Source: Bordetella genomosp. 11 (GTDB lineage Bacteria; Pseudomonadota; Gammaproteobacteria; Burkholderiales; Burkholderiaceae_B). Taken from it: 64,000 nucleotides of DNA. The notes beneath the pieces were generated by a model. The model searched no databases, was not told the origin of the DNA, and saw only the letters and a program-made list of their open reading frames with translations. The position numbers were made by a program, and so were the translations under genes. The stretch is taken from contig NZ_NEVS01000004.1 of NCBI RefSeq assembly GCF_002261215.1, positions 1,674,001 through 1,738,000 of the forward strand, read 5' to 3'. Below, in pieces: positions 44,632-53,766 of this stretch. Positions within the stretch are counted from its first letter, which is position 1; every line of letters starts with the position of its first letter.

Positions 44632-45494
44632 GCGCGCCCCTCGCCGGCGGGCCGCACCGGAAGCAGCCAGGCAGGATCCCGCGCCACGGTGGCCAGCGTA
44701 TCGACCTTGCGGTCCAGCCGCGGCAGGCAGTCCAGCAAGGCCCGGGTATAGGGATGGCGCGCGTGGCGCAGTGCGCTGGCGGGAATGTCCTCCAGGATCT
44801 GGCCGGCGTACATCACCAGCACGCGATCGCAGAAATCGGCCACCAGGTTCAGGTCGTGGCTGATGAACAGCAGTCCCGCGCCCCGCCGCGTGACCAGGTC
44901 GTCCAGGATGCGCAGCACCTGCCGCTGCACGGTCGCGTCCAGCGCCGATGTCGGCTCGTCGGCGACGATCAGGTCGGGCTCGGGGATCAGCATCATGGCG
45001 ATCATGACGCGCTGGCCCATGCCGCCGGAGACCTCGTGCGGATACTGCCGGAACACGCGCTCCGGATCGCGGATATCCACGGATTCCAGCATCTGCAGCG
45101 CCTTGACGCGCGCCTGCGCGGCGCTGGCGCGATGATGCAGCCGGTACGCCTCGGTGATCTGGTGGCCGATCCGCATAAGGGGGTTCAGGGAAAACTTCGG
45201 GTCCTGCAGGATCATCGAGATCCGGTTGCCGCGTACGGCGCGCATGCGCCTTTCCGAGGCGGCCAGCAGGTCGATGCCGTCGAAGTTGATCTTGCCGGCC
45301 TCGATCCGCGCGGCCTTGGGGGCGAGCTTCATGATCGAGCGGCCCGTCAGCGATTTGCCCGAGCCCGATTCGCCGACGATGCCTACCTTCTGGCGTCCGA
45401 TGGCGAACGAAACGCCGCGCACGGCATGGTGGCTTTGGCGCGCGCTATCGAAGCGCACGTTCAGGTCTTCGACTTCCAGCAGCGTGTCAGCCAT
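44628..45494 (-). CDS. Peptide ABC transporter ATP-binding protein, DppD-like
   Basis: 288 residues. Walker A GESGSGKSL, Q-loop ILQDPKFSLNP, signature VSGGMGQR (one change from LSGGQ), Walker B LIVADEPTSALD and SHDLNLV. ATG 45494 lies within the last codons of the permease gene (8-base overlap). Partner of the DppF-like ATPase. Confidence 0.93.
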   Translation of the reverse strand: MADTLLEVEDLNVRFDSARQSHHAVRGVSFAIGRQKVGIVGESGSGKSLTGRSIMKLAPKAARIEAGKINFDGIDLLAASERRMRAVRGNRISMILQDPKFSLNPLMRIGHQITEAYRLHHRASAAQARVKALQMLESVDIRDPERVFRQYPHEVSGGMGQRVMIAMMLIPEPDLIVADEPTSALDATVQRQVLRILDDLVTRRGAGLLFISHDLNLVADFCDRVLVMYAGQILEDIPASALRHARHPYTRALLDCLPRLDRKVDTLATVARDPAWLLPVRPAGEGRA

Positions 45495-46413
45495 TGCGGG
45501 GATCCATCATGTCGCGCAGTCCGTCGCCGAATAGATTGAACGCCAGCCCGGCCAGCAGGATGGCGCAGCCCGGGACGGCGGCGATCCACCACGCCGTCAT
45601 CAGGAACTGGCGGCCGGACGACAGCATGGCGCCCCACTCCGGACTGGGCGGCTGCGCACCCAGGCCCAGGAAGCCCAGCCCCGCCGCGGTCAGGATGATG
45701 GACGCCATGTTCAGGGTCACGCGCACCACCACGGATGTCAGGCACATGGGGACGACGTGGCCCAGGATGATGCGCGCCGGCGATGCGCCCTGCAGCCGCA
45801 CCGCCGCGATGAAATCCGACTTGCGTATCGCCAGGCTTTCGGCGCGGGCCAGACGGGCGATGGGCGGCCAGGAGGCCAGGGAAATCGCCACGACCGCGTT
45901 CTCGATGCCGGGTCCCAGCGCGGCGACGAATGCCAGCGCCAGTATCAGGCTGGGGAAGGCCAGGAAAATGTCGACCGCGCGCATGATGACGATATCCGCC
46001 CAGCCGCCGAAGTAGCCCGCCACGGTCCCCGCCAGCAGGCCGACGGGCGCGACGATGACCGCGGTCAGGCCGACGATGTACAGCGTGATGCGGGTGCCGT
46101 AGACCAGCCGGCTGTATACGTCGCGGCCCAACTCGTCGGTGCCCAGCCAATGCCGGGCCGAGGGCGCCTGCAGGCGCGCGGCCAGGTTTTGCGCATAGAT
46201 GTCGTGGGTGGCCAGCAGCGGCGCCAGGATGGCGATCAGCACGAAAGCCACGATCACGCAGAAGCCCATCATGGCGGGGGGATTGCCCGCCAGGCGGCGC
46301 CACCGCAGCCATGCCTGCTGGACGCGGGCATGCCAGGGCGAGCGCGGGATCGGCGCCCTTATCCATTCCGAGAATCGCGCGCGCGGCGGCGCGCCGCCGG
46401 TCTTGGTGTGCAT
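45487..46413 (-). CDS. Peptide ABC transporter permease, DppC-like
   Basis: 308 residues from ATG 46413, which has GAGG in the upstream gene's stop region. Cytoplasmic N terminus, six membrane segments (first at MMGFCVIVAFVLIAILAPLLA), LGTDELGRDVYSRLVYGTR after it, and the EAA loop ESLAIRKSDFIAAVRLQGASPARIILGHV. An in-frame GTG at 46425 overlaps the DppB stop but lacks a ribosome site. Confidence 0.93.
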   Translation of the reverse strand: MHTKTGGAPPRARFSEWIRAPIPRSPWHARVQQAWLRWRRLAGNPPAMMGFCVIVAFVLIAILAPLLATHDIYAQNLAARLQAPSARHWLGTDELGRDVYSRLVYGTRITLYIVGLTAVIVAPVGLLAGTVAGYFGGWADIVIMRAVDIFLAFPSLILALAFVAALGPGIENAVVAISLASWPPIARLARAESLAIRKSDFIAAVRLQGASPARIILGHVVPMCLTSVVVRVTLNMASIILTAAGLGFLGLGAQPPSPEWGAMLSSGRQFLMTAWWIAAVPGCAILLAGLAFNLFGDGLRDMMDPRNG

Positions 46414-46421
46414 GGCGGGCC

Positions 46422-47519
46422 TCACCGCGTTCTAGGGTCGACGATCCGGTACAGCAGATCGCAAAGAAGGTTCAGGACCACGAAGATCAGGCCGATCAAC
46501 AGGGTGCAGCCGACCACGGCATTCATGTCGCCGGCCAACAGCGCATTGGTCAGGTAGCGCCCGAAGCCGGGCCAGGCGAAGACCGTTTCGATCAGTACGG
46601 CGCCTTCCAGCAGGAAGGCGTACGACAGCGCGACCACGGTGACCACCTGGACGGCGACATTGCGGAAGGCGTGTATCCACACGGTACGCGCCCAGGACAG
46701 TCCTTTGGCGCGCGCCGTGACCACGTACTCCTGGCCCAGTTGCTCGATCATGAAGCTGCGGGTCATGCGGCTGATATACGCCATGGCGCTGAATCCCAGG
46801 ATGGACGCCGGCAGGACGATGTGGCTGAACACATTCGCGAAGACATCCCAGCTACCGGACAGCGCCGCGTCCAGCAGGTAAAAGCCGGTGCCATCCGCCA
46901 GGTCGAATTCGTAGGCCAGGTCGATGCGTCCCGGCCCGCCGATCCAGCCCAGCGTGCCGTACAGCAGCACCAGGCCCATGAGGCCCAGCCAGAAATTGGG
47001 CGTCGAATGGCCCAGCAGCCCGATGACGCGCACCAGGTGGTCCAGCCAGGTATCGCGATACATCGCCGAGAAGACGCCGGCGGGAATGCCCAGCCCGGTC
47101 CCGATGAGGACCGCCACGCTGGCCAGTTCCAGCGTGGCGGGAAACACGCGCGCGATATCCTGCAGCACGGGCTTGCCGGTGGTCAGCGACGTGCCCAGGT
47201 CCAGCGTCAGGATGCCGTGCAGGTACGAGCCGAACTGGACGATCAGCGGCTGGTCCAGCCCGAGCTGGTGGTACATCGCGTCATAGGCTTCCTTGGTGAC
47301 GTTATCCCCCAGCACCGCGACGACCGGATCCAGCGGCAGCAGCCGGCCGATGAAGAACGTCAGCGCGGCCAGTCCCAGCAGCGTGATGCACACCGACAGC
47401 AGCGTGCGGCCCGCGGCCCGGGCATTCGCCAGCAGGCGCTTGCGCGCCTGGACGGGATCGGGGCGCCGCGGCTGCCGCGGAGCTTGCGGTTCGGCGAGTG
47501 GCGGCGTTGCCGTCGTCAT
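46422..47519 (-). CDS. Peptide ABC transporter permease, DppB-like
   Basis: 365 residues. Unusually long Pro/Arg-rich cytoplasmic N terminus (about 40 residues) before the first helix (LLSVCITLLGLAALTFFIGRLLP); EAA loop EQLGQEYVVTARAKGLSWARTVWIHAFRN. AGGGGG precedes the ATG. Only 8 bases separate it from the binding-protein gene. Confidence 0.93.
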   Translation of the reverse strand: MTTATPPLAEPQAPRQPRRPDPVQARKRLLANARAAGRTLLSVCITLLGLAALTFFIGRLLPLDPVVAVLGDNVTKEAYDAMYHQLGLDQPLIVQFGSYLHGILTLDLGTSLTTGKPVLQDIARVFPATLELASVAVLIGTGLGIPAGVFSAMYRDTWLDHLVRVIGLLGHSTPNFWLGLMGLVLLYGTLGWIGGPGRIDLAYEFDLADGTGFYLLDAALSGSWDVFANVFSHIVLPASILGFSAMAYISRMTRSFMIEQLGQEYVVTARAKGLSWARTVWIHAFRNVAVQVVTVVALSYAFLLEGAVLIETVFAWPGFGRYLTNALLAGDMNAVVGCTLLIGLIFVVLNLLCDLLYRIVDPRTR

Positions 47520-47527
47520 GCGCCCCC

Positions 47528-49126
47528 CTACTTCGACGCGCTGTCGTAATAGACGCGAAAGCCGTTCCAGGTCCAGTCGTGGACCTCCTTGCGTACGCCG
47601 GCCACGTCATAGGTCTGGAACATGACGGCGATCGGCCCCTTCTGCATCCACTCTTCCTGCAACCGGGCGTACATGGCGTTGCGCTTGGCGGGGTCGCCTT
47701 CGAGCAACGCGGCCTGGACCTCCGCATTCATGCCCTTGTCCTGCCACGACGTACGCCAGACCGGATATTGGGTGAGCTTGGCCTCGGCGCGGTTGTCGGG
47801 GTTGTAGACCATGCGCGAGGCGTTGCCGTGGGCGTCCGGGACGCTGGTTTGCCACGCCTGCATGCCGGTCTGGTATTCGCGGCCGCGGATACGGCTGAAC
47901 AACTGGCTATTGGCCATGCGTTCCAGCGTCAGCGTCACCCCCACCTTGGCCGCGTTCTGTTGCACGCTTTCGGCGACCGGCGATGCATAGGGCAGCGTGC
48001 CGATCAAGACCGAGGCCTTGAAGCCGTTCGGGTAGCCGGCCTCGGTCAGCAGCTGCTTGGCCTTGGCCAGGTCCAGCTTGAAAGGCTCGCCTGCCTTGGC
48101 GTCCAGCGCGCCGGTGGCGCCAAGTTGCACGAAGCTGGCCCGCGGTACCCCCATGTAGGCCATGACGGTCTTGCCCAGGCCGTCGTAGTCCACCAGGTAG
48201 CGCATGGCCAGGCGGACCTTCTCATTGGCGAAGATCGGATCGGCGGTATTGAACGTCCAGAGCACCAGCTGCGGCTTGAGCACCTTGCGGATGGACAGGT
48301 CCTTGGATTTCTCCATCGCGGCCAGGTCGTCCGCACCCAGGTCGCGCGCCACGTCGACGTCGCCCTTTTCCAGCAGCAGGCGCTGCGTGCCGGGCTCCGC
48401 CACATGGCGGATGAGTATCCGCTTCAAGGCGGGCTTGGGGCCCCAGTAGTCATCGTTGGCCTGCAGCACCACCGATTCGCCGGCATGCCAGCTGACCAGG
48501 CGGTAGGGGCCGATGCAGGCGGTGTTGGTGGTAAGGAACTTGTTGCCCATGTCATTGTTCTGGGCCTTGGACATGATGGTTTTCATGTCCAGCACCGCCG
48601 ATACGCGGTTCGCCGCGATGGCCTGCAGTACCAGCGTGGTGGGATACGGCTTGTCCAGCTTCAGCACCAGCGTGTCATCGTCGGTGGCGACGATGCGCTG
48701 GTCGACGTTGTCCTTGCTGAAACCGTATTCGGTCAGCGCGGCGGCATTGCCGAAGCCCAGCTTGACAACGCGGCGCATGCCCTGCTCCACATCGTGCGCC
48801 GTGGCGATATTGCCGGAGGGAAACTTGGCCCCCTTGCGCAGGTGAAAGGTAATCTGCATGCGATCGGGCGACACGTCCCAGCTCTGCGCGAACGACGGAA
48901 TCACTTTGGACGCATCCTTGGGATCGAACTGCGCCAGCGAATCGCAAATGTTGTCCATCAGCTCGCCGGTGACCACCTCGCCAATCTGCGCGGGATCGAA
49001 GGTGCTGATGGCATCGATATTCCACGCCATGACCAGCGCCGACTTCGGCGTCGCGGCCTGCGCGGCCGCGGACAGCAACAGTACCGGTATCCAAAGGAGC
49101 GCGCCGGCCCCGAATTTTCTTGCCAT
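47528..49126 (-). CDS. Peptide ABC transporter substrate-binding protein (SBP family 5)
   Basis: 532 residues with Sec signal (MARKFGAGALLWIPVLLLSAAAQAA). Family-5 fold: ISTFDPAQIGEVVTGELMDNICDSL, GNIATAHDVEQGMRR, NTACIGPYRLVSW, and the VAESVQQNAAKVGVTLTLE segment. Periplasmic receptor for the DppBCDF-like importer encoded next. AAGGGG lies before ATG 49126. Substrate is presumably a peptide or acylated amino acid handled by the two hydrolases upstream. Confidence 0.93.
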   Translation of the reverse strand: MARKFGAGALLWIPVLLLSAAAQAATPKSALVMAWNIDAISTFDPAQIGEVVTGELMDNICDSLAQFDPKDASKVIPSFAQSWDVSPDRMQITFHLRKGAKFPSGNIATAHDVEQGMRRVVKLGFGNAAALTEYGFSKDNVDQRIVATDDDTLVLKLDKPYPTTLVLQAIAANRVSAVLDMKTIMSKAQNNDMGNKFLTTNTACIGPYRLVSWHAGESVVLQANDDYWGPKPALKRILIRHVAEPGTQRLLLEKGDVDVARDLGADDLAAMEKSKDLSIRKVLKPQLVLWTFNTADPIFANEKVRLAMRYLVDYDGLGKTVMAYMGVPRASFVQLGATGALDAKAGEPFKLDLAKAKQLLTEAGYPNGFKASVLIGTLPYASPVAESVQQNAAKVGVTLTLERMANSQLFSRIRGREYQTGMQAWQTSVPDAHGNASRMVYNPDNRAEAKLTQYPVWRTSWQDKGMNAEVQAALLEGDPAKRNAMYARLQEEWMQKGPIAVMFQTYDVAGVRKEVHDWTWNGFRVYYDSASK

Positions 49127-49209
49127 GGAAATCCCCTTGATGGCGTGTTCTGCTTGCGTGCCCCCCGCCGGCGGCACGGTGCGATGGCCGATGGCCTATG
49201 GTTGACGAC

Positions 49210-50637
49210 TTACGCAGCCTTGGACGGCCGGGGCTGTATCGGCGGGCTGACCGAATCCGGAATCGGGCACACATAGGGCATGCGCTGCGTCCGCTCCTGA
49301 TGGTCCTTCTTGGCCCTGGCCATCAGCGTTTCGTCGGTCAGTACTTCGAGCGCCGTGCCGGCCATGATGCGGGCCGCGTGCACCATGCCCTTGTGCGCGG
49401 CGGGCGATTTTCCCTGCGCCACCACCTGCCAGGAATGGCCCGGCGTGCCGATGGCCTGCGTCGCCACGCGCGCCTGGATCGTCGGCACCACCCAGCTGAC
49501 GTCGCCGACATCGGTGGAGCCGATCATCAGCTCGCCCTTGGCCTCGATGGGCACGATGAAGTCGCAAAGCGGCGTGGCGCGCGGCTCCACCCCCGCGCGC
49601 CGGTACGCGGCGCTGATGTCCTCTTCGCTGAGCGTAGCCTGGATGCTGGCGGCGAATGCCATGTCCTGCGCATCGAAAGGCACCGGCCCCAGCCGCTGCA
49701 TGACCTGGTACATGGCCGCTTCCAGCGGCTTGTTGGGCAGCATGTTCGACAGCGCGCTCATGATGCTGTATTCGACGTGCGTTTCCGTCATCAGCGCCGC
49801 GCCCTGCGCCACCTTCTTGACGCGCTCGTTCAGCGCCAGCATCCCGGGCAGGTCGCGCGCGCGTATGGCATAGCGCACCTTGGCGCTGGCCTGCACCACA
49901 TTGGGCGCGATCCCGCCGCTGTCGAGCATCGCGTAATGGATACGGGCATCCGAGGGCATGTGCTCGCGCATGTAGTTCACGCCGACGTTCATCAGCTCCA
50001 CCGCATCCAGCGCGCTGCGTCCCAGATGCGGCGCGGCCGCCGCGTGCGACGCGCGGCCCGTGAAGTGGAAGTCCATGCGCGTGTTCGCCAGCGACTGGGC
50101 CTCGTCCACGCGGGTCATCGCGGCCGGATGCCAACTGATGGCGATGTCCACGTCCTTGAAGCAGCCGGCCCGCACCATGAAGGCCTTGGCGGCGCCGCCC
50201 TCCTCGGCCGGACAGCCGTAGTAGCGCACGCGGCCGGGCTTGCCGGTCTTGGCCAGCCACGCCTTGACGGCGGCGGCGGCCATCAGCGAGGCCGAGCCCA
50301 GCAGGTTGTGCCCGCAGCCGTGCCCGTGTCCATTGGCGTGCACTTCCTTGTGCTCCGTCGCGCCGGCCACCTGGCTCAGGCCGGGCAGCGCATCGTATTC
50401 GCCCAGGATGGCAATGACCGGGCCGCCCTCGCCCGCCTCGCCCATCACGGCGGTCGGAATGCCTCCCATATCCTCGGTGACGCGGAAGCCGTACCGGCGC
50501 AGCGTCTCGGTGTGGGCGGCGACGCTGCGGAATTCGGTGTAGGCGATCTCCGGCGTCTCCCAGACGCTGTCGCTCAAGGCCGCGAACGCGCCGGTGTGCT
50601 CGTCGAAAAAGGGTAAGAGCTGGTCCAGGGATGTCAT
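49210..50637 (-). CDS. M20-family amidohydrolase, AbgB-like
   Basis: 475 residues. M20 metallo-amidohydrolase: HANGHGHGCGHNLLG and PAEEGGAAKAFMV carry metal ligands, FTGRASHAAAAPHLGRSALDAV starts the dimerisation domain, and the final metal His is in GTPGHSW. Closest in shape to p-aminobenzoyl-glutamate hydrolase subunit B and indole-acetyl-amino-acid hydrolases: it cuts an acyl-amino-acid amide. Positioned between an S9 peptidase and the peptide transporter. Confidence 0.9.
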   Translation of the reverse strand: MTSLDQLLPFFDEHTGAFAALSDSVWETPEIAYTEFRSVAAHTETLRRYGFRVTEDMGGIPTAVMGEAGEGGPVIAILGEYDALPGLSQVAGATEHKEVHANGHGHGCGHNLLGSASLMAAAAVKAWLAKTGKPGRVRYYGCPAEEGGAAKAFMVRAGCFKDVDIAISWHPAAMTRVDEAQSLANTRMDFHFTGRASHAAAAPHLGRSALDAVELMNVGVNYMREHMPSDARIHYAMLDSGGIAPNVVQASAKVRYAIRARDLPGMLALNERVKKVAQGAALMTETHVEYSIMSALSNMLPNKPLEAAMYQVMQRLGPVPFDAQDMAFAASIQATLSEEDISAAYRRAGVEPRATPLCDFIVPIEAKGELMIGSTDVGDVSWVVPTIQARVATQAIGTPGHSWQVVAQGKSPAAHKGMVHAARIMAGTALEVLTDETLMARAKKDHQERTQRMPYVCPIPDSVSPPIQPRPSKAA

Positions 50638-50668
50638 CGAGATGTCCTTTGCGTCGGGAAATGGGGAG

Positions 50669-52483
50669 CTACAGGTGTTGGTCCAGGAAGGCTTCGAAAG
50701 CGGCGAAGACCGCCTGGCGGTTCGATCGGCGCCCGAAGCCGTGGCCTTCGTGCGGAATGCGCAGGTATTGCACCGGCTTGCCCAGGCCGCGCAGGACCGA
50801 ATAAAGCATTTCGCTCTCGCCCGGCGTGACGCGCGGGTCGTCCATGCCGTGCACGATCAGCAGCGGTGCCTGCAGGCGGTCCATGCGGTGTATCGGCGAG
50901 ATTTCGGCGAGCAGTTCCGCGTCGGCGCGCGGGTCGCCGTATTCGGCCGCGCGCAGGTCGCGGCGCCACGGGCCGGTGGTTTGCAGCAAGGTATGGAAAT
51001 TGGCGATGCCGTAGAAATCGACCCCCAGCTTCCAGCTGCCGGGATAAGCGGTCAGCCCGGCCAGTACCATGAATCCGCCATATGAGCGGCCGAACAGGCC
51101 GACCCTGTCGCGGTCCACGTCGGCGCGGCCGTCCAGCCACTGGCGCACCGCGTGCAGGTCCCGCACGCTATCCATGCGGCGGTACTTGTCGTCCAGTTCG
51201 TGGTACCGCCGGCCGTAGCCAGTAGAGCCGCGCACGTTCGGCGCGACCACCATGATGCCGCGGCTGGCCAGGTACTGGACGTCGCCGCGGAAGTTGGACG
51301 ACCAGGTCATGGCAGGCCCGCCGTGCACGATGACGATCGCCGGATAGCCCGAGGGCGGCGGCGGCGTCGCGGGCCGGTAGACGAAACAGGGCACGCCCAG
51401 GCCGTCGAAACTGGTCGCAAGGGCCACCTCGGGCTCGATGAAACCCGCGGGCGACAGCGTGCCCGCGTCCGATACCACCAGCGGCGCGGCCTGGGCGTCG
51501 GCCGCCCGCGCGGTCCAGATCGACGGCGGCGTGCGCGCGCCCTCGTAGGGGAAAACCAGGGTATCCGTGCCGGGGATCCAGGCGAGCGAACCGGCGATCC
51601 CGGGCGGCAGCCCTTCGATGCGGCGGTCCTGCCCGCCGGCCGCATCGCGCAGGCAGAGACGATGCCAGCCGTGGTCGTTCACCACGTAGCCCAAATGGCC
51701 ATCGCCCGCGACGGCCATGGCCTCGATGGATTTGCCGCTTTCCTCGACCAGCCATTGGACCGCGCCGCCGTCGGCCGGGACGAAGCCGATGCGGAAGTGG
51801 TCGCTGTCCTGGTCGCACAATACGTGGAAACCGCTGCCGTCGCGGCGCATGCGCGCGGCACGGTATTCCGCGCGCCCCGTATGCGGCAGCAGGTTCTCCA
51901 CGCTGCCCGTCCCGATCGTCACGCGCTGCAGGACCTGGTCGTGCGGGCCGCCCGACCAATCCCTGACCAGCAGCGATTCGCCGTCGGGGAAATAGGCCAG
52001 CACATCCCGATAGCCCGACGCCACCAGCACACGGGTGGCCGCGCGTGTGGCCACATCCATGACGTACACGTCCATATCCGTCTTCGACCGCGCGTTCGCG
52101 CTATAGGCGATATGCGTGCCGTCGGGCGACCAGCAGCCCCAGGCGTGCACCGTGGCGGGATCGTCGGTCAGGGCGACGGGCGTGCGATCGCCGTCGCGCA
52201 GCAGCCAGAACCGGTGCCGCTCGTCGCCGCCGCAGTCGGTGGTGAACAGCAGGTCATGCGAACGGGGACTGTACGCCAGCGTGCCCACCGGCTCGTCCAT
52301 GTCCGTCAAGCGCCGGGCCGCCCCGCCCTCCAGCGGGCGAGTCCATATCTGGTGCGTGCCGCTGGCGTCGCTCAGGTAGGCGATGTGCTTGCCGTCAGCG
52401 CGGGGCGTCGGGCGGATGACCGCCTCGATGTCCATATAGGGCGCGATCGACGAGGCGGCCGCGGCGGCAGCGGTGTCTTGCAT
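50669..52483 (-). CDS. S9-family (prolyl oligopeptidase/acylaminoacyl peptidase-like) serine peptidase
   Basis: 604 residues, no signal peptide. Beta-propeller repeats (about 20-360, with TDD- and WSPDGTHIAYSA-type blades) gate a C-terminal alpha/beta-hydrolase. Catalytic triad S467 (GRSYGG), D549 (HGMDDPRV), H581 (HEGHGF). Cleaves short peptides or N-acyl amino acids in the cytoplasm. Head of the peptide operon; the M20 hydrolase follows after 31 bases. Start at ATG 52483 lacks a strong ribosome site; ATG 52579 is possible but adds non-conserved residues. Confidence 0.9.
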   Translation of the reverse strand: MQDTAAAAAASSIAPYMDIEAVIRPTPRADGKHIAYLSDASGTHQIWTRPLEGGAARRLTDMDEPVGTLAYSPRSHDLLFTTDCGGDERHRFWLLRDGDRTPVALTDDPATVHAWGCWSPDGTHIAYSANARSKTDMDVYVMDVATRAATRVLVASGYRDVLAYFPDGESLLVRDWSGGPHDQVLQRVTIGTGSVENLLPHTGRAEYRAARMRRDGSGFHVLCDQDSDHFRIGFVPADGGAVQWLVEESGKSIEAMAVAGDGHLGYVVNDHGWHRLCLRDAAGGQDRRIEGLPPGIAGSLAWIPGTDTLVFPYEGARTPPSIWTARAADAQAAPLVVSDAGTLSPAGFIEPEVALATSFDGLGVPCFVYRPATPPPPSGYPAIVIVHGGPAMTWSSNFRGDVQYLASRGIMVVAPNVRGSTGYGRRYHELDDKYRRMDSVRDLHAVRQWLDGRADVDRDRVGLFGRSYGGFMVLAGLTAYPGSWKLGVDFYGIANFHTLLQTTGPWRRDLRAAEYGDPRADAELLAEISPIHRMDRLQAPLLIVHGMDDPRVTPGESEMLYSVLRGLGKPVQYLRIPHEGHGFGRRSNRQAVFAAFEAFLDQHL

Positions 52484-52758
52484 GGCGTGCGGGTCCGATG
52501 AAAGGCTGGGCGCGGGAGGCGGGATCCAGCGATCGAGTATGGAAGCGCGCCCGGTACGCGTCCAATTCGGATATCTCATCGGCCTATGCGCGGGCGGAAT
52601 AGCCCCCCGGGCGGCGGGACGCCCCGATCCGCGTACGGCCTGAAGACTTATAGCCGTCTCTTATATTTCTTAATAAACAAATATTATTCCGCTGGCGGGC
52701 GAGCTGATATGTTTCCCCCTGCCGATACACAAGAAAAACACATCACAGTGGAGACATA

Positions 52759-53688
52759 ATGAAGCTATCCGCCAAACTGGCTTGTGCAATGGCCCCGGCG
52801 TTCTGCGCGGCGGCCTTCGCCGCGGCGGCCGCCGGGACCGCCGACTCGCCTCAAGGCCCGGCGCTGTCCTATCCGACCAAGCCGATAACGCTCGTCGTCC
52901 CGTTTCCTCCCGGAGGACTGGCCGACCTCGTCGCGCGCCCGCTGGCGACGAAACTGGGCGCGGCGCTCAAGCAGACGGTCATTGTCGAGAACCGGGGCGG
53001 CGCGTCGGGCACCATCGGCACCGGCCATGTGGCCAGCGCCGCACCCGACGGCTACACCCTGCTGTTCGCTACCGCGAACGAAATCGGGGTGTGTCCCGTG
53101 CTGTACCACAACCTGACCTACAATACCTACCGGTCGTTCACCCCCATTTCGCAGGTGGTCGACTTTCCGGCGGTACTGGTCACCCCGCAGTCCGATCAGG
53201 AAGACTTCGCCCAGTTGGTCAAGCGCGCGCGCGCCAAGCCGGGCAAGGTGGCATTCGCGTCGTCGGGCGCCGGCAGCACCAATCACCTTACCGCCGAGGT
53301 TTTCCGCAAGTCCGAAGGCCTCGATATCATCAACGTGCACTACAAGGGCGGCGGCCCCGCCATGGCTGACGTCGCGGGCGGGCATGTCGATGCCATGTTC
53401 GCCACGCTGCCATCGGCGCTTCCCCTGATCCGGGCCGGCAAGCTGAAAGCCCTGGCGACGACCGGCGCGGCGCGGTCGGCCGTCCTGCCGGACGTACCCA
53501 CCCTCCTGGACCTCGGCGTCAAGCAGGGCGACATCACGGTGTGGGCCGGCGTGCTCGCACCGGCGGGCCTGCCTGCGGAGATCGCGCAACGCCTGAACGC
53601 CGAAATCAAGAAGATCGTGACGGATCCCGAATTCGTATCGTTCCTGCGGCAAAATGGGGCTGACCCGCTCTACTCGACACCGGACTAG
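52759..53688 (+). CDS. Bug family substrate-binding protein, cut short by an in-frame TAG
   Basis: 309 residues to the TAG at 53686. Sec signal and family motifs (PFPPGGLADLVARP, VIVENRGGASGTIGT, APDGYTLLFA, HYKGGGPAMADVAGGHVD, DVPTLLDLG) are intact. Past the TAG the same frame continues for 25 codons with typical Bug C-terminal residues (FARSIRAHREFWEPIIKTAG) and ends in TGA that overlaps the next ATG. A full protein would be 335 residues. GGAGA precedes the start. Heads an operon with an MmgE/PrpD gene. Confidence 0.9.
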   Translation: MKLSAKLACAMAPAFCAAAFAAAAAGTADSPQGPALSYPTKPITLVVPFPPGGLADLVARPLATKLGAALKQTVIVENRGGASGTIGTGHVASAAPDGYTLLFATANEIGVCPVLYHNLTYNTYRSFTPISQVVDFPAVLVTPQSDQEDFAQLVKRARAKPGKVAFASSGAGSTNHLTAEVFRKSEGLDIINVHYKGGGPAMADVAGGHVDAMFATLPSALPLIRAGKLKALATTGAARSAVLPDVPTLLDLGVKQGDITVWAGVLAPAGLPAEIAQRLNAEIKKIVTDPEFVSFLRQNGADPLYSTPD

Positions 53689-53766
53689 TTCGCCAGGAGC
53701 ATTCGCGCCCACCGCGAGTTCTGGGAACCCATCATCAAAACCGCAGGCATTTCGGTCGGCCAATGA
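53686..53766 (+). pseudogene. Orphaned C-terminal codons of the truncated bug gene
   Basis: Begins with TAG where a GAG (Glu) is expected. The following codons read as a normal Bug C terminus, and the final TGA overlaps the MmgE/PrpD start codon (ATGA). No frame change is needed, so this is a single-base nonsense change rather than a frameshift. Confidence 0.85.

Noticed and set aside
52759..53766. Frameshift in the truncated bug gene
   Set aside because: The family-like C terminus continues in the same frame after the TAG, so a substitution explains it without any insertion or deletion.
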